Assembly (NCBI GenBank): GCA_023265045.1
Contig: JAHFUQ010000006.1
Location: forward strand, 1 to 63,405
Source: Acidimicrobiia bacterium
GTDB lineage: Bacteria > Actinomycetota > Acidimicrobiia > Acidimicrobiales > AC-14
Reading direction: 5' to 3'
DNA: 63,405 nt
Shown: positions 8,950 to 16,970 of the stretch, piece by piece
Numbering within the stretch: position 1 is the first letter of the stretch
Layout of the letters: every line of letters begins with the position of its first letter
Made by a program: the position numbers and the translations under genes
The notes under the pieces: model-generated
Databases searched by the model: none
Told to the model about the DNA's origin: nothing
The model's input: only the letters and a program-made list of their open reading frames with translations

Positions 8950-9223
8950 CGACCGACCTCCTGGCGGCGTCAGTTTAGGCGGGAGGCCTGCGCTATACGG
9001 CGAGGGCAATGCGGGCCGCGACACGAGGACCGCGGGCCGCCGACTTCGGCACGAGTCGGGCGGCCGGTAAGGTCGCGGGCGGGTTTCCCCAACCGTCCGG
9101 AAGTGCGGGTGTAGTGATTCTGTCGCCCCGTGTTGTGGTGCAGCCGTGGCCGTTTCGGCTTCCGGACCGAGGCTGCGCCAGGATGCACGTCCTGAGCTAC
9201 GCAGCCGACCGGACGTTCGAGCG

Positions 9224-9376
9224 TCATTCTGAACTGGGCGTGACCTCGGCGCTGGGCGTTGGGGTGACCGCTCCGACGGCCTCGTCGAAGATGCGGCCGA
9301 GAACGTTGCCGGCGCCGCGGTCGGCTTCGGCGAGGAAGTGGGAGTAGACGTTCAGGGTCGTGGCGGCGTTGCGCCC
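9224..9376 (-). pseudogene. C-terminal remnant of a tyrosine recombinase
   Basis: The frame contains GRNAATTLNVYSHFLAEADR and then GAGNVLGRIFDEA, the last helix pair of a phage-type integrase including the catalytic tyrosine (VYSHF). It is very close to the end of the intact integrase at 10965 (RNASTTLNVYGHF). Everything before this helix is missing. It sits outside the left repeat of the tRNA-Glu element, as the leftover of an older element in tandem at the same site would. Confidence 0.7.
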
Positions 9377-9508
9377 GCCGCCGCGCTGCCTCATGAACCC
9401 CTGCATCCCGAGCCTGTCGCCGGACCTTGGATTTGGCACGAGATTGGCAGAACCGTTAGCGGCAGCAAGGAGCCCCGGTCAAAAATGCTCTGAACTGGAC
9501 TTATGTGA

Positions 9509-9552
9509 GCACCCCCAACGGGATTCGAACCCGTGCCGCCACCTTGAAAGGG
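9509..9552. repeat. attL: 44-bp copy of the tRNA-Glu 3' half
   Basis: It is identical over 44 bases to 12231-12274, covering the tRNA-Glu sequence from the anticodon loop to the 3' end. The sequence beyond 9552 no longer matches tRNA, so this copy is only a displaced 3' end. This marks the far junction of the element. Confidence 0.88.
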
Positions 9553-9658
9553 CGAGCGTGACCATGCCGGCCGGTGTCAACCGGTGCCAAAACCGCAGGT
9601 CGCGCTACGAGCGCGTTGCCAGATGATTCCTCGAAATACCACCCCGTGCCGAGCAGTA

Positions 9659-9679
9659 GATGGGCAAATGGATGGGCAA
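9659..9679. repeat. Possible integrase arm-type sites, left end
   Basis: Two copies of GATGGGCAA lie 12 bases apart (9659-9667, 9671-9679), 107 bp inside the left repeat. A third copy sits 70 bp inside the right repeat at 12153. Tyrosine integrases bind short arm repeats at both ends of their element, so this is a reasonable inference from position. Confidence 0.4.
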
Positions 9680-9739
9680 GGGCCGGGATGATCCTGATTG
9701 GGGTACCCGCGTACTTTGTGCAACCGCCGCCGCAGCGGG

Positions 9740-10108
9740 CTATCGGATCCGTTGAGGTGGATCGCCTCGGTATTCGCCGATTACCTCAATCGTTCCCACG
9801 ATGTTGGCGTTGAACTCGTCGAGCTCCTCGGCTGGTATCCAGTATTCGCGCCGCTCCCGTCCCCCAACCTCGTGGACCTGGTGCCGATCAAGGTAGGCCT
9901 CGGCGACATCAAAGCGCAGGACGTAGCCGACGCTGCCGTTATCGATGTCCTTGGTGTTCCAGTCGCGGGCGATCTGGGTCGCGTAATCCTCGGTGATTAC
10001 CGGGTAGAAGATCGGCTGCCAATCCAGCCGCGGCGGGAACTGTTTCCATGCGGCCGCCGCGATGAGGTCGAGTTCCGGCTGGCCGACCGGCCGGTAGAGC
10101 GTCACCAT
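9740..10108 (-). CDS. ADP-ribosylation/crystallin-J1-like protein
   Basis: The 122-residue protein begins MVTLYRPVGQPELDLI and contains FPPRLDWQPIFYPV, IARDWNTKD, and YWIPAEELDEFNANIVG. As I recall, actinobacterial databases label such proteins ADP-ribosylation/crystallin J1; their true activity is not established. The ATG at 10108 was chosen because the family starts there; the frame is open 35 codons further without homology. It is the last cargo gene of the tRNA-Glu element. A ruined copy at 5100-5275 shows that the gene travels. A role as toxin, modifier or immunity gene is possible, but nothing in the sequence proves it. Confidence 0.65.
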   Translation of the reverse strand: MVTLYRPVGQPELDLIAAAAWKQFPPRLDWQPIFYPVITEDYATQIARDWNTKDIDNGSVGYVLRFDVAEAYLDRHQVHEVGGRERREYWIPAEELDEFNANIVGTIEVIGEYRGDPPQRIR

Positions 10109-10262
10109 GCTTCCAGAGTTTTGCCCACGGAGAACGCCCAGGCATCCCGAATGCGCGGCAACCGGCTCCGTACCAGTTGGGGCCGCCGCGCTTGCCGGGC
10201 ACCGGTGGTGCATTGGTGTGGGAGATGACGTCCTGTTCGGCTCCGGCGAAGTTGGCTTGTGT

Positions 10263-10523
10263 TCAGGCAGGGTTGATGGCGCGACGAATCAGGGCTTCGT
10301 AGTCCTCGACTAGGCCGGGGAGGAGGCGAAGGTGGACGACTGTGCCGGCGGCCTTCTCCACCAGGTCGACGACCTCGGCGACAGCCGGCGCGTCCGAGTC
10401 GCCAGCGACGACGATCGCGCCGGGTTCGATGATCGACGGGTCCCGCGCGTCGTCGAGGAGGGTCCAGATGTACCCGGATTCGTCTTCGCCGTTGAGGTCG
10501 GCCTCAATATCGACGGTGATCAT
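10263..10523 (-). CDS. Small acidic protein of unknown function, element cargo
   Basis: The 86-residue acidic protein starts MITVDIEADLNGEDESGYIW and ends LPGLVEDYEALIRRAINPA. An ATG at 10523 has a strong GGAGGTGACC leader, so translation is likely. The mix of short strands and helices suggests a compact alpha/beta domain. It lies 4 bp after the 146-residue gene, so the two are probably co-transcribed behind the integrase. I do not recognise the family. The acidic small partner next to a larger protein would suit an antitoxin, immunity or anti-defence protein, but this is a guess. Confidence 0.65.
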   Translation of the reverse strand: MITVDIEADLNGEDESGYIWTLLDDARDPSIIEPGAIVVAGDSDAPAVAEVVDLVEKAAGTVVHLRLLPGLVEDYEALIRRAINPA

Positions 10524-10527
10524 TCGG

Positions 10528-10968
10528 TCACCTCCTTCGCGGTCTTCTTCCTTGATAGTACGGGTTGTCGCTCGCTGGGCCGACGGCCTTAAGCAGACGG
10601 TCCGCGCTCGCCGGACTGGCGTCGGGGAGCACCACCGTGAAGTGGGGCCGGTCGAACGTCGGGAGGAGTTCGAAACCAGCCGCGATCAGGTCCCCGGCTC
10701 TCGGCAGGTGAACCTCCCGGTACGACGCCAAACGCGTGGCGAGCAACTGCGGGAGCGACGCCGGGCCGAGGTCGTCCATGGCGGCGACGATTGACACGCC
10801 GAGCACGGGTAGGGCGTCGAGGACGTAAATCGTGTTCAGCCGGCGCGCGTGCGCCAGGATCTTCTGGACCGCGTCAGGGCCTCCGCGAATGACGATCACG
10901 TCGTCGGAACGAAGGCCTTCGCTTCGGACGAAGTCGCGAAGGTCTTGCTTCGGCGGCTGGTCACTCAC
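10528..10968 (-). CDS. 146-residue protein of unknown function, element cargo
   Basis: Its GTG start overlaps the integrase stop by four bases (GTGA), showing translational coupling. The protein has an N-terminal acidic/basic helix (DLRDFVRSEGLRSDDVIVIR), a middle IYVLDALPVLGVSIVAAMDD and a C-terminal PHFTVVLPDASPASADRLL. The alternating hydrophobic pattern suggests an alpha/beta fold. No catalytic signature is recognisable. Its position in a tiny integrase module suggests that it helps the element (excision factor, regulator) or its host (defence), which cannot be decided from sequence. Confidence 0.65.
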   Translation of the reverse strand: MSDQPPKQDLRDFVRSEGLRSDDVIVIRGGPDAVQKILAHARRLNTIYVLDALPVLGVSIVAAMDDLGPASLPQLLATRLASYREVHLPRAGDLIAAGFELLPTFDRPHFTVVLPDASPASADRLLKAVGPASDNPYYQGRRPRRR

Positions 10969-12131
10969 GCGGGAGCCTTGCCACCAGCGATCGCCTGGTC
11001 GAACAGGCGGCCGAGCTTGTCGGCGGCTTCCCGGTCGGCCGACTCGACGAAGTGGCCGTAGACGTTCAGCGTGGTCGACGCGTTGCGGTAGCCGAGGCGG
11101 CCGGCGACAGTCCGGACGTCGACGCCGGCGGCGAGCATCGTCGTGGCCACGTAGTGGCGGAGGTCATGGAGGCGTAGGCCGGGCATCCCGCACCGGTCGC
11201 GCAGCTGCGTGAACCGCCGCGTGGTGCTGTCGGGCCGCCAGGGCTCGGAGCACTCCGGCGAGTCGGAGAACACGAACGGATCCGCCGCCAGCCCGACATG
11301 CAACCTGGAGGCGCGACTGATCATCCGCTGGCGGTGCTCGCCAAGGAGGCGGGCCGTCGTCCCGTCGATCGAGACCGTCCGGGCGGCGTGAACTTTGGTG
11401 TCCTTCTCGACCAGGCCGGCCGGCCCGATCACGATCCCGCGAGCAATCTCGATCCGGGAGGCGTCGAGGTCGACGTCGCGCCACCGCAACGCCACCAGCT
11501 CGCTCCTTCGGGCCCCGGTGGCGCCGGCGAGCACCACAAACGTGGCGAAGTCCGGAGCGAGGGTCAGGGCCTCGACGAACAAGCGTCCGAGGTCGGACGG
11601 GGAGGGGGGCTTGATCTCGGCGGCGACGACCCGAGGCGGGCTGGCCGAGGTGGCGGGGTTGGCGGGTAGCCAGCCCCAGCGGACGGCCTGCTGGAGGGCC
11701 ACCCGGAGGACGCCATGGATGCGCCGAATCCGCGCCGGTGTCAGCGGCCAGCTCGCCGTGCCCTTGCCGGCTCGCAAGGTGGCGTAGAACGTGTCGAGGT
11801 CCGTGGCGCGAAGGCGGCGGAGGGGCACCGACCCGAGCGAGGGGAGCAGGTGGCGGTCGATGATCCCTCGGGTCTCGAGCGCCGTCTTGGGCGAGAAGTC
11901 TGGGCTGGCGTGGTCGAACCACTCGTTGAGCAGCTCGGCGACGGTCGCTCGGGTCGCGGCCAGCCGCCCGTCGGTCGCCTTGGTGACCATCTCGGCCAGT
12001 GCCCGCTGGGCCTCCCGCTTGCCACCGCGGACCGTCTTGGTGACGTAACGCTTCTTGCCGGTGGCGGGCTCGATCCCGACGAAGACCCGTAGTTCCCAGG
12101 CCTCGCCCCGCTGCCGCAAGCTCCCGCGCAC
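10965..12131 (-). CDS. int: Tyrosine-type site-specific integrase
   Basis: The 388-residue protein has an N-terminal arm-binding region with GKKRYVTKTVRGGKREAQRA, a core-binding helical domain (residues 60-150) and the catalytic domain with GARRSELVALRWRDVDL (first arginine), LHDLRHYVATTMLAAG (H-x2-R region) and the tyrosine in TTLNVYGHF. It would recombine the tRNA-Glu site with the element ends. The GTG start at 12131 is preceded by TAGTTT six bases upstream, which fits a leaderless transcript. Nothing is missing from the catalytic set, so the enzyme looks functional. Confidence 0.93.
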   Translation of the reverse strand: MRGSLRQRGEAWELRVFVGIEPATGKKRYVTKTVRGGKREAQRALAEMVTKATDGRLAATRATVAELLNEWFDHASPDFSPKTALETRGIIDRHLLPSLGSVPLRRLRATDLDTFYATLRAGKGTASWPLTPARIRRIHGVLRVALQQAVRWGWLPANPATSASPPRVVAAEIKPPSPSDLGRLFVEALTLAPDFATFVVLAGATGARRSELVALRWRDVDLDASRIEIARGIVIGPAGLVEKDTKVHAARTVSIDGTTARLLGEHRQRMISRASRLHVGLAADPFVFSDSPECSEPWRPDSTTRRFTQLRDRCGMPGLRLHDLRHYVATTMLAAGVDVRTVAGRLGYRNASTTLNVYGHFVESADREAADKLGRLFDQAIAGGKAPA

Positions 12132-12152
12132 CGCCCAAAACTACACCGACTG

Positions 12153-12161
12153 GATGGGCAA
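12153..12161. repeat. Possible integrase arm-type site, right end
   Basis: This is the third copy of GATGGGCAA, 70 bp inside the right repeat and 22 bp upstream of the integrase start, where it could also allow autoregulation. Confidence 0.35.
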
Positions 12162-12230
12162 AAGAGTAGCAAGCTGGCCTGTCTGGAAGGAGCGGTCCTC
12201 AAGGCATGGCTCCTGAACTGCTCTTTTATC

Positions 12231-12274
12231 GCACCCCCAACGGGATTCGAACCCGTGCCGCCACCTTGAAAGGG
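12231..12274. repeat. attR: 44-bp repeat within tRNA-Glu
   Basis: This is the partner of 9509-9552. It spans the tRNA 3' half from the anticodon loop, so integration left the tRNA gene intact. Confidence 0.88.
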
Positions 12275-12304
12275 TGGTGTCCTAGGCCGCTAGACGATGG
12301 GGGC
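12232..12304 (-). tRNA. tRNA-Glu (anticodon UUC)
   Basis: The 73-nt cloverleaf begins GCCCCCATCGTCTAGCGG, has anticodon stem CCACC/GGTGG with loop CTTTCAA (anticodon TTC), and a T-arm containing GGTTCGAATCC. The acceptor stem closes with GGGGGT. Its 3' half is the integration target of the small element to its left. Confidence 0.96.
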
Positions 12305-12312
12305 GGGACACG

Positions 12313-13554
12313 TCAGCCTACCTGCCAGTCCGTCCCCTCCGGGCGGTCTTTGACCTCGACGCCGGCTGCAGTCAGGCGGTCGCGGATGGCGTCGGCTTGG
12401 TCCCAGCGGTTGTCTGCCCGCGCTTGCTGGCGGGCCTCGAGCAGCGCCTCGACGAACGGACCGACGACCTCGCGCTCGTCGCGCATCCCGCCCTCGGCGG
12501 CCTCGCCCAGCCGCACGACCATCGCCCGGAACGCGGCGCGGCCGCGGTCGAGTTCGTCGGACTGGAGCGTGTCCCGAGACCAGTCGACGACGAGATCGTC
12601 AAGGCGCAGGATGGCCTCGACGGCGGCGCGGGCGTCCCGAGCAGCCAGCGCATCGGCGAAGTGGGCTTCCAGGCCGGCCAGGTCGTCGAGCAGGGGCGAG
12701 CGGACCGGCGTCGGTGAGGCAGTGACGCCCGCAGGCTCGGCGGCGGCGGTTTGGGCCGCAAGGTTGGACAGGCACCGAATGCTCATCGTCTGACCGGACT
12801 CGATGCGGGCCGAACCGTCGCGGCGGCGCACCGTCACCCCGCCGAGGCCCGCCACGGTCGCTGAGCCGGCGCCGAGGTCGAAGATGAGCGCAGTGTGCTC
12901 GTCGACGCCCAGCACGAACACGTCGTCCGGCAACTGTTCTTCGAGCATGCGCAGTCGGCGCTCGCCCATGTAGCAGTAGCGGGTGTCGTGGTTGCCGCCC
13001 TCGGCGTTGTTGAAGTGGGGGATGACGGCGGCGCACAGGCCGGCGATGGAGAGCAGGTCCAGCCCTTCCAGCCAGTGCGGGGCGGCGCCGACCTTGTAGA
13101 TCTCGTACACGGGCAGCGTCACGGGCCCGAGCGTGGCGGCCGCGGCGCTGGCGAACACTACGCAGCCGCCCTTGCGCAGTTTGTCGGCGAGCAAGGCCGC
13201 GGCCGGGCTGGCGCGCCACTGCGCGACGGCATACGACGGGCTGCCCGGCCCCGAGAAGACCCACTGGGCCTCACTGAGGCGCGCCAGCATGGTCTCGTGC
13301 TCTATGGATCCGATTTCGTCGGCGGAGCGAAACGTCGCCACCTTGACGTCGCGGTTGACGCTTTCGCGGAAGTAGTCGACGGCCCGGGCGGCGATGTCGT
13401 CGGCGTTCTCCTGAAAGCCGAACGGGGTGTCGAGGACGAGGGCCGGGACCGACGCACCGAGGCGGGCGAACAGCTCCCGGTGCACCTTGCTCATGGTCGG
13501 GCTGGTCTCGCCCGAGCCCATGATGGCGAGCAGCCGCGGCAGCCTGTCAGCCAC
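12313..13554 (-). CDS. S51-peptidase-like (class I amidotransferase fold) protein fused to a CysRS-type tail
   Basis: The 413-residue protein starts at a GTG overlapping the hydrolase stop. Its N-terminal 270 residues resemble the S51/cyanophycinase-like group: MGSGETSPTM at the start, FSGPGSPSYAVAQW, and a nucleophile-elbow-like VVFASAAAATLGPV in which the usual GxSxG is altered. Residues 310-413 end in EARQQARADNRWDQADAIRD and LTAAGVEVKD, a helix pattern shared with the C terminus of cysteinyl-tRNA synthetases. It probably has no peptidase activity in the classical sense. Function is unknown; it is co-transcribed with the alpha/beta hydrolase. Confidence 0.7.
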   Translation of the reverse strand: MADRLPRLLAIMGSGETSPTMSKVHRELFARLGASVPALVLDTPFGFQENADDIAARAVDYFRESVNRDVKVATFRSADEIGSIEHETMLARLSEAQWVFSGPGSPSYAVAQWRASPAAALLADKLRKGGCVVFASAAAATLGPVTLPVYEIYKVGAAPHWLEGLDLLSIAGLCAAVIPHFNNAEGGNHDTRYCYMGERRLRMLEEQLPDDVFVLGVDEHTALIFDLGAGSATVAGLGGVTVRRRDGSARIESGQTMSIRCLSNLAAQTAAAEPAGVTASPTPVRSPLLDDLAGLEAHFADALAARDARAAVEAILRLDDLVVDWSRDTLQSDELDRGRAAFRAMVVRLGEAAEGGMRDEREVVGPFVEALLEARQQARADNRWDQADAIRDRLTAAGVEVKDRPEGTDWQVG

Positions 13555-14380
13555 AGGTCTCCAGGAGAAGGTCGGCGACTCGGTCGGGCTGCTGGACGTG
13601 GAGGTCGTGGTCGCCGGGCAGCACTTCGATGCGGACTTTGTCGCCGAGCGCCGCGAGCGCCGCGAGCGCCCGGGCGTCCTCGGCTTCGGACGGCTTGGCG
13701 AACAGAAGAAGCGTCGGGACGCCGAGGGGCAGCAGGCCGAACGGGCGGTGTTCCCACAGTGCCCGGAGGATGCGCAGGTGCCGGTCGCGGGTGAGCCAGG
13801 GCCGGACCGCGCCGTCGGCCAGGACCTCGCAGTTGGCGGCGGTCGCCTCAACGCCCCAGGCGGACCAGTCGGGATGGTGGCGGTGGATCATCGCTTCGAA
13901 GTCGGCGACGGGTATGCCGTTGAACGAAGGCGGCGCCAGGGCCGCTTCGCAGTCGTCCCAGTGGGGCCACCGGGCTTGCAGGTCGATGACGCCACCGTCG
14001 ATACCTACGACGCCCGCCACCCGCTCGGATGCGCGGTGCGCCAGCTCCACGGCCAGGTTGCCGCCCGTCGACTGGCCCACCACCACCGGCCGCTCGAGGC
14101 CGAGGGCGACGATGGCCGTCGACAGGTCGGAGGAGAGCGTGGCGAAGTCGTACCCCGTGTCGGGCTTGTCGGACTGGCCGTGGCCCCGCAGGTCGAGCGT
14201 CGCCACCGGATGACCCTCGGCGTGGAGGCGTTCGGCGACCGCCTCGAACGTGCGGCAATTCGACGAAAGGCCATGGACGAGCAGGAACGACGGCCAATCG
14301 GCGCTTCGGTCGTCCCACACGCGGGCGTGCAGCGACACCCCGTCGGCGACAGGCACACGGCGGATCGGCACGGGAGCCAT
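13547..14380 (-). CDS. Alpha/beta-fold hydrolase
   Basis: The 277-residue protein has the standard features of the superfamily: the oxyanion motif LVHGLSSN, DLRGHGQSDKP, the nucleophile elbow VVGQSTGGNLAVELAHR with serine near residue 95, and the catalytic histidine in LPGDHDLHVQQPDRV. It most resembles esterases and haloperoxidase-like hydrolases; the substrate is unknown. The ATG at 14380 was chosen over upstream in-frame codons because the conserved IRRVPVADGVSLH strand follows at once. It overlaps the next gene by 8 bp. Confidence 0.88.
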   Translation of the reverse strand: MAPVPIRRVPVADGVSLHARVWDDRSADWPSFLLVHGLSSNCRTFEAVAERLHAEGHPVATLDLRGHGQSDKPDTGYDFATLSSDLSTAIVALGLERPVVVGQSTGGNLAVELAHRASERVAGVVGIDGGVIDLQARWPHWDDCEAALAPPSFNGIPVADFEAMIHRHHPDWSAWGVEATAANCEVLADGAVRPWLTRDRHLRILRALWEHRPFGLLPLGVPTLLLFAKPSEAEDARALAALAALGDKVRIEVLPGDHDLHVQQPDRVADLLLETCG

Positions 14381-14389
14381 GATGCCCCG

Positions 14390-15400
14390 GTGCGAAAGGT
14401 GGCGGTGACCGCCGCGGTCCTGGCCGCCCTCCCTGGGTACGTCGCCTGCGGCCATGGGCGGGCGCCGGCGCCGGTCGCCGTGAGCCAGTCGTGTGTCGAG
14501 CCGGGCAGCGCCGGCGGAGCTTCCGTCCCGTGGGAGCGGCTGCGCAACCCGATCTACGAGCTGCCCGACGCGGCCGTGAAAGACGTGGCCGTGCGCCTCG
14601 TGGACGGGCGGTGGCGGATGCTGTTCAGCTACGTCCGAGACGACCCGTTCCGGTTTCGGATCGGGCTGACGGACAGCGGGGATTTGACGTCATGGTCGGG
14701 CGTAAAGGTGTGGGACCAGCCGGGGGTGGGCGGGGTCGCCTCGCCTGACATCACGCGCGACCGCAACGGCACGTACATCGTGACGTACAACTCGCACACG
14801 CGCGACCTCGACGGGCTCAACAAGCTCTACGCCCGCACGTCGCTGGACTTCCGGTCGTGGTCGCCGCCGCAGCGCCTCGCCCTGCCGGTGCGTCGGCGGC
14901 CCACCGATCGCCTCATCGACGCCGCGCTGGCCCACACCCGCACCGGGCTCATCCTCGGGTACAACTACCAGGAGGATCGCTTCGAAGTGGCGTGGTCGCC
15001 ATCGGGTTCGATCGACGGGCCGTGGCGGCGGCTCGGCGTCGCCGACACCGGGCCGTTCGAGAACTACCAGTTCCTCATGATCGACGGCGTGTGGCACATG
15101 GTGGGCACGACCATTCCGGTCCATCACGAGCTGCTGTACCGGCTTTCCGGTCCGCCCGATCGGCCCGAAAGCTGGCTGCACTGGGACCTCGTGCGCGAGC
15201 TCAACGTCCCCTCGGAAGTGTGGAACCGCCCGCCTGGCGAGATCGCCAACGCCGCCTTCCTCTGCGACGCACGCCCGCTCGACGGCCACTGGTACCTGTT
15301 CTACGCCGGCAGCACCGAGCTCGACCGCTTCGGGGGCCGGGGGCACGCCAAGATCGGTGTGACCCGCAGCGCCGATCTCATCCACTGGGAGGTCCCGTAG
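14390..15400 (+). CDS. Exported five-bladed beta-propeller (GH43/GH32-like) protein
   Basis: The 336-residue protein starts at a GTG with a basic, hydrophobic leader (VRKVAVTAAVLAALPGYVAC) that could be a lipoprotein signal, although tyrosine at -3 is unusual for a lipobox. The body repeats DGRWRMLFSY, DITRDRNGTYIVTYN, DRFEVAWSPS and DGHWYLFYAGS, the blade pattern of glycoside hydrolase family 43-like proteins. It may bind or cut a polysaccharide. It is divergent from the hydrolase (9 bp apart). Confidence 0.68.
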   Translation: MRKVAVTAAVLAALPGYVACGHGRAPAPVAVSQSCVEPGSAGGASVPWERLRNPIYELPDAAVKDVAVRLVDGRWRMLFSYVRDDPFRFRIGLTDSGDLTSWSGVKVWDQPGVGGVASPDITRDRNGTYIVTYNSHTRDLDGLNKLYARTSLDFRSWSPPQRLALPVRRRPTDRLIDAALAHTRTGLILGYNYQEDRFEVAWSPSGSIDGPWRRLGVADTGPFENYQFLMIDGVWHMVGTTIPVHHELLYRLSGPPDRPESWLHWDLVRELNVPSEVWNRPPGEIANAAFLCDARPLDGHWYLFYAGSTELDRFGGRGHAKIGVTRSADLIHWEVP

Positions 15401-15412
15401 CCTTCGTCCCGC

Positions 15413-16012
15413 GTGTCGACCTCCCGCATGATCGCCGCAGCCGCCACGGGTTACTTGATGGGCACCGTGCCCTCGGCCGATGTCGCCGCCCGGATGGCGA
15501 CGAAGGGGGCGACGGACATGCGCCGCGCCGGCACCGGGAACCCGGGGGCTGCCAACGTCGCCGCCGTCCTGGGTAAGCGGTGGGGGTATGGCGTGCTGGT
15601 CGCGGACATCGGCAAGGGCGCTGCCGCGTCGTTCGCCGGACGCCGCATCGCCGGCGACATCGGCGCCCACGTGGGCGGGACGGCGGCCGTGGTCGGCCAC
15701 TGCTTCCCAGTATGGAAACGGTTCAAAGGCGGCAAGGGCGCGGCCGCCAGCAGCGGCCAGTGCCTGGCCACCTTCCCGGCCTACTTCCCCGCCGACCTGG
15801 CCGTTGCGTACGCGGTGGCCAAGTGGCGCCAGCGGCCGCTTCCCGCCACGGTCGTGGCGTCGACGGCGTGGGTCGGCGCGTGCGTGCTCTCCTGGCGGCG
15901 CGGCTGGCGAAACGCATGGGGGCCGACGCCGAGCGCCGCGCTTCCGGTCGCCGCCGCGATCAGCAGCAGCGTCATCCTCTACCGGTTCTGGGCCGCCCGG
16001 GCGCCCCGATGA
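15413..16012 (+). CDS. plsY: PlsY-type glycerol-3-phosphate acyltransferase
   Basis: The 199-residue membrane protein has the signature loops of PlsY: GTVPSADVAARMATKGATD, RRAGTGNPGAANVAAVLGK and GHCFPVWKRFKGGKGAA, which bind acyl-phosphate and glycerol-3-phosphate. It catalyses the first acylation in phospholipid synthesis. Five or so hydrophobic helices are visible. The GTG start lies nine bases after TAGCCT, whose TAG is the stop codon of the preceding gene. The gene overlaps the DegV gene by ATGA. Confidence 0.85.
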   Translation: MSTSRMIAAAATGYLMGTVPSADVAARMATKGATDMRRAGTGNPGAANVAAVLGKRWGYGVLVADIGKGAAASFAGRRIAGDIGAHVGGTAAVVGHCFPVWKRFKGGKGAAASSGQCLATFPAYFPADLAVAYAVAKWRQRPLPATVVASTAWVGACVLSWRRGWRNAWGPTPSAALPVAAAISSSVILYRFWAARAPR

Positions 16013-16848
16013 TCGCCCTCGTCACCGACTCGAACTCGCAGATCCCACCCTCGCTGGTGGCGCGGTACGGGATCACGGTGGTTCCGCTGCCGGTGAGGAT
16101 CGACGGCGTCGACTATCTCGAGGGCGTCGACATCGACGCCGACGACTTCTACCGGCGGTTCGAGTCGGGTACGCCCCTGGTCGCGACCGCCCAGCCTAGC
16201 CCGGGCCAGTTTGCGGCCGTTTACGACCGGCTGGTGGCGGAGGGGGCGGAGGCGATCTTGTCGGTCCACATCGGGTCAGTCCTGTCGGGCACGATCAACT
16301 CTGCTCGCCTGGCCGTCGCCGCCACCGGCCTGACCGTGCCCGTGCGCATCGTGGACACGGGAACGGCCTCGTTCGCGATCACCCTCTGCGCGTGGGCCGC
16401 GGCCGAGGCCCTGGCCGACGGCGGCGACATCGAGGACGCGGCCCGCGCAGCCGAGGAGACGGCCGCCACGGTCGGCAACGTGTTCGTGGTGCGCGCCCTC
16501 GACCAGGCACGGAGGGGCGGCCGCCTCGCCGCCGGTGAGACGGCGCCTGACCCGGCCGCCATTCCTGTTCTGTCGATGGACGGCGGCGCCATGCACGTCG
16601 TCGGCCAGGCGGCCGACCTGACCGAGGTCGCCGACCTCATGGCGGCCCATGTACGCGCCGCCGGCTGCGACCTGCGGGTCGGGATCGGCGTCGCGGATGC
16701 GGCCGTCACCCCGATGTGGGACGAACTGGAACGGCGCCTCGCCGGCGCGCCCGAGGTGCGCGAGGTCGTCCGCTACCGCGTCGGGCCGAGCGTCGGTGTG
16801 CACACCGGCCCGGGGACCGTCGGCGCCATGTACGCGCCCGCCTGGTGA
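16009..16848 (+). CDS. DegV family fatty-acid-binding protein
   Basis: The 279-residue protein starts IALVTDSNSQIPPSLVARYG and has TAQPSPGQFAAVYDRLVAEG and SVHIGSVLSGTINSARLAV, the conserved ligand-binding segments of DegV/FakB. These proteins hold a fatty acid and present it to a kinase (FakA), giving acyl-phosphate, the donor used by PlsY. Its ATGA overlap with plsY therefore makes biochemical sense. No fakA is in the window. Confidence 0.9.
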   Translation: MIALVTDSNSQIPPSLVARYGITVVPLPVRIDGVDYLEGVDIDADDFYRRFESGTPLVATAQPSPGQFAAVYDRLVAEGAEAILSVHIGSVLSGTINSARLAVAATGLTVPVRIVDTGTASFAITLCAWAAAEALADGGDIEDAARAAEETAATVGNVFVVRALDQARRGGRLAAGETAPDPAAIPVLSMDGGAMHVVGQAADLTEVADLMAAHVRAAGCDLRVGIGVADAAVTPMWDELERRLAGAPEVREVVRYRVGPSVGVHTGPGTVGAMYAPAW

Positions 16849-16933
16849 GCACCCGGTCGCGGCGGCGAGGACGCGGCACGCCTGGGCCATGCGGGCCGGC
16901 GACAAGACGCCGTACGGAACACCGGCCGCAGGG

Positions 16934-16963
16934 TTGACATGTGACTAATTAGTCACGTATTGT
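16934..16963 (+). promoter_or_regulatory. Promoter with a palindromic operator for the ArsR regulator
   Basis: A -35 TTGACA (16934-16939) and a -10 TATTGT (16958-16963) are 18 bp apart. The spacer contains the perfect 16-bp palindrome GTGACTAATTAGTCAC (16941-16956), well placed for a winged-helix dimer to block RNA polymerase. The -10 lies seven bases before the ATG, so transcription should start at or next to the start codon. Confidence 0.75.
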
Positions 16964-16970
16964 CTAGAGT

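Larger units (their letters stand above)
9509..12274. mobile_element. 2.8-kb integrative element in tRNA-Glu(UUC)
   Basis: The segment is bounded by two perfect 44-bp copies of the 3' half of tRNA-Glu. It contains an integrase gene starting 100 bp from the intact tRNA and three small genes on the same strand. There are no replication, transfer or capsid genes, so it must rely on other elements to move, or is a reduced remnant. Short repeats GATGGGCAA near both ends may be integrase arm sites. This is the standard architecture of tRNA-targeting islands, at the low end of their size range. Confidence 0.8.
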
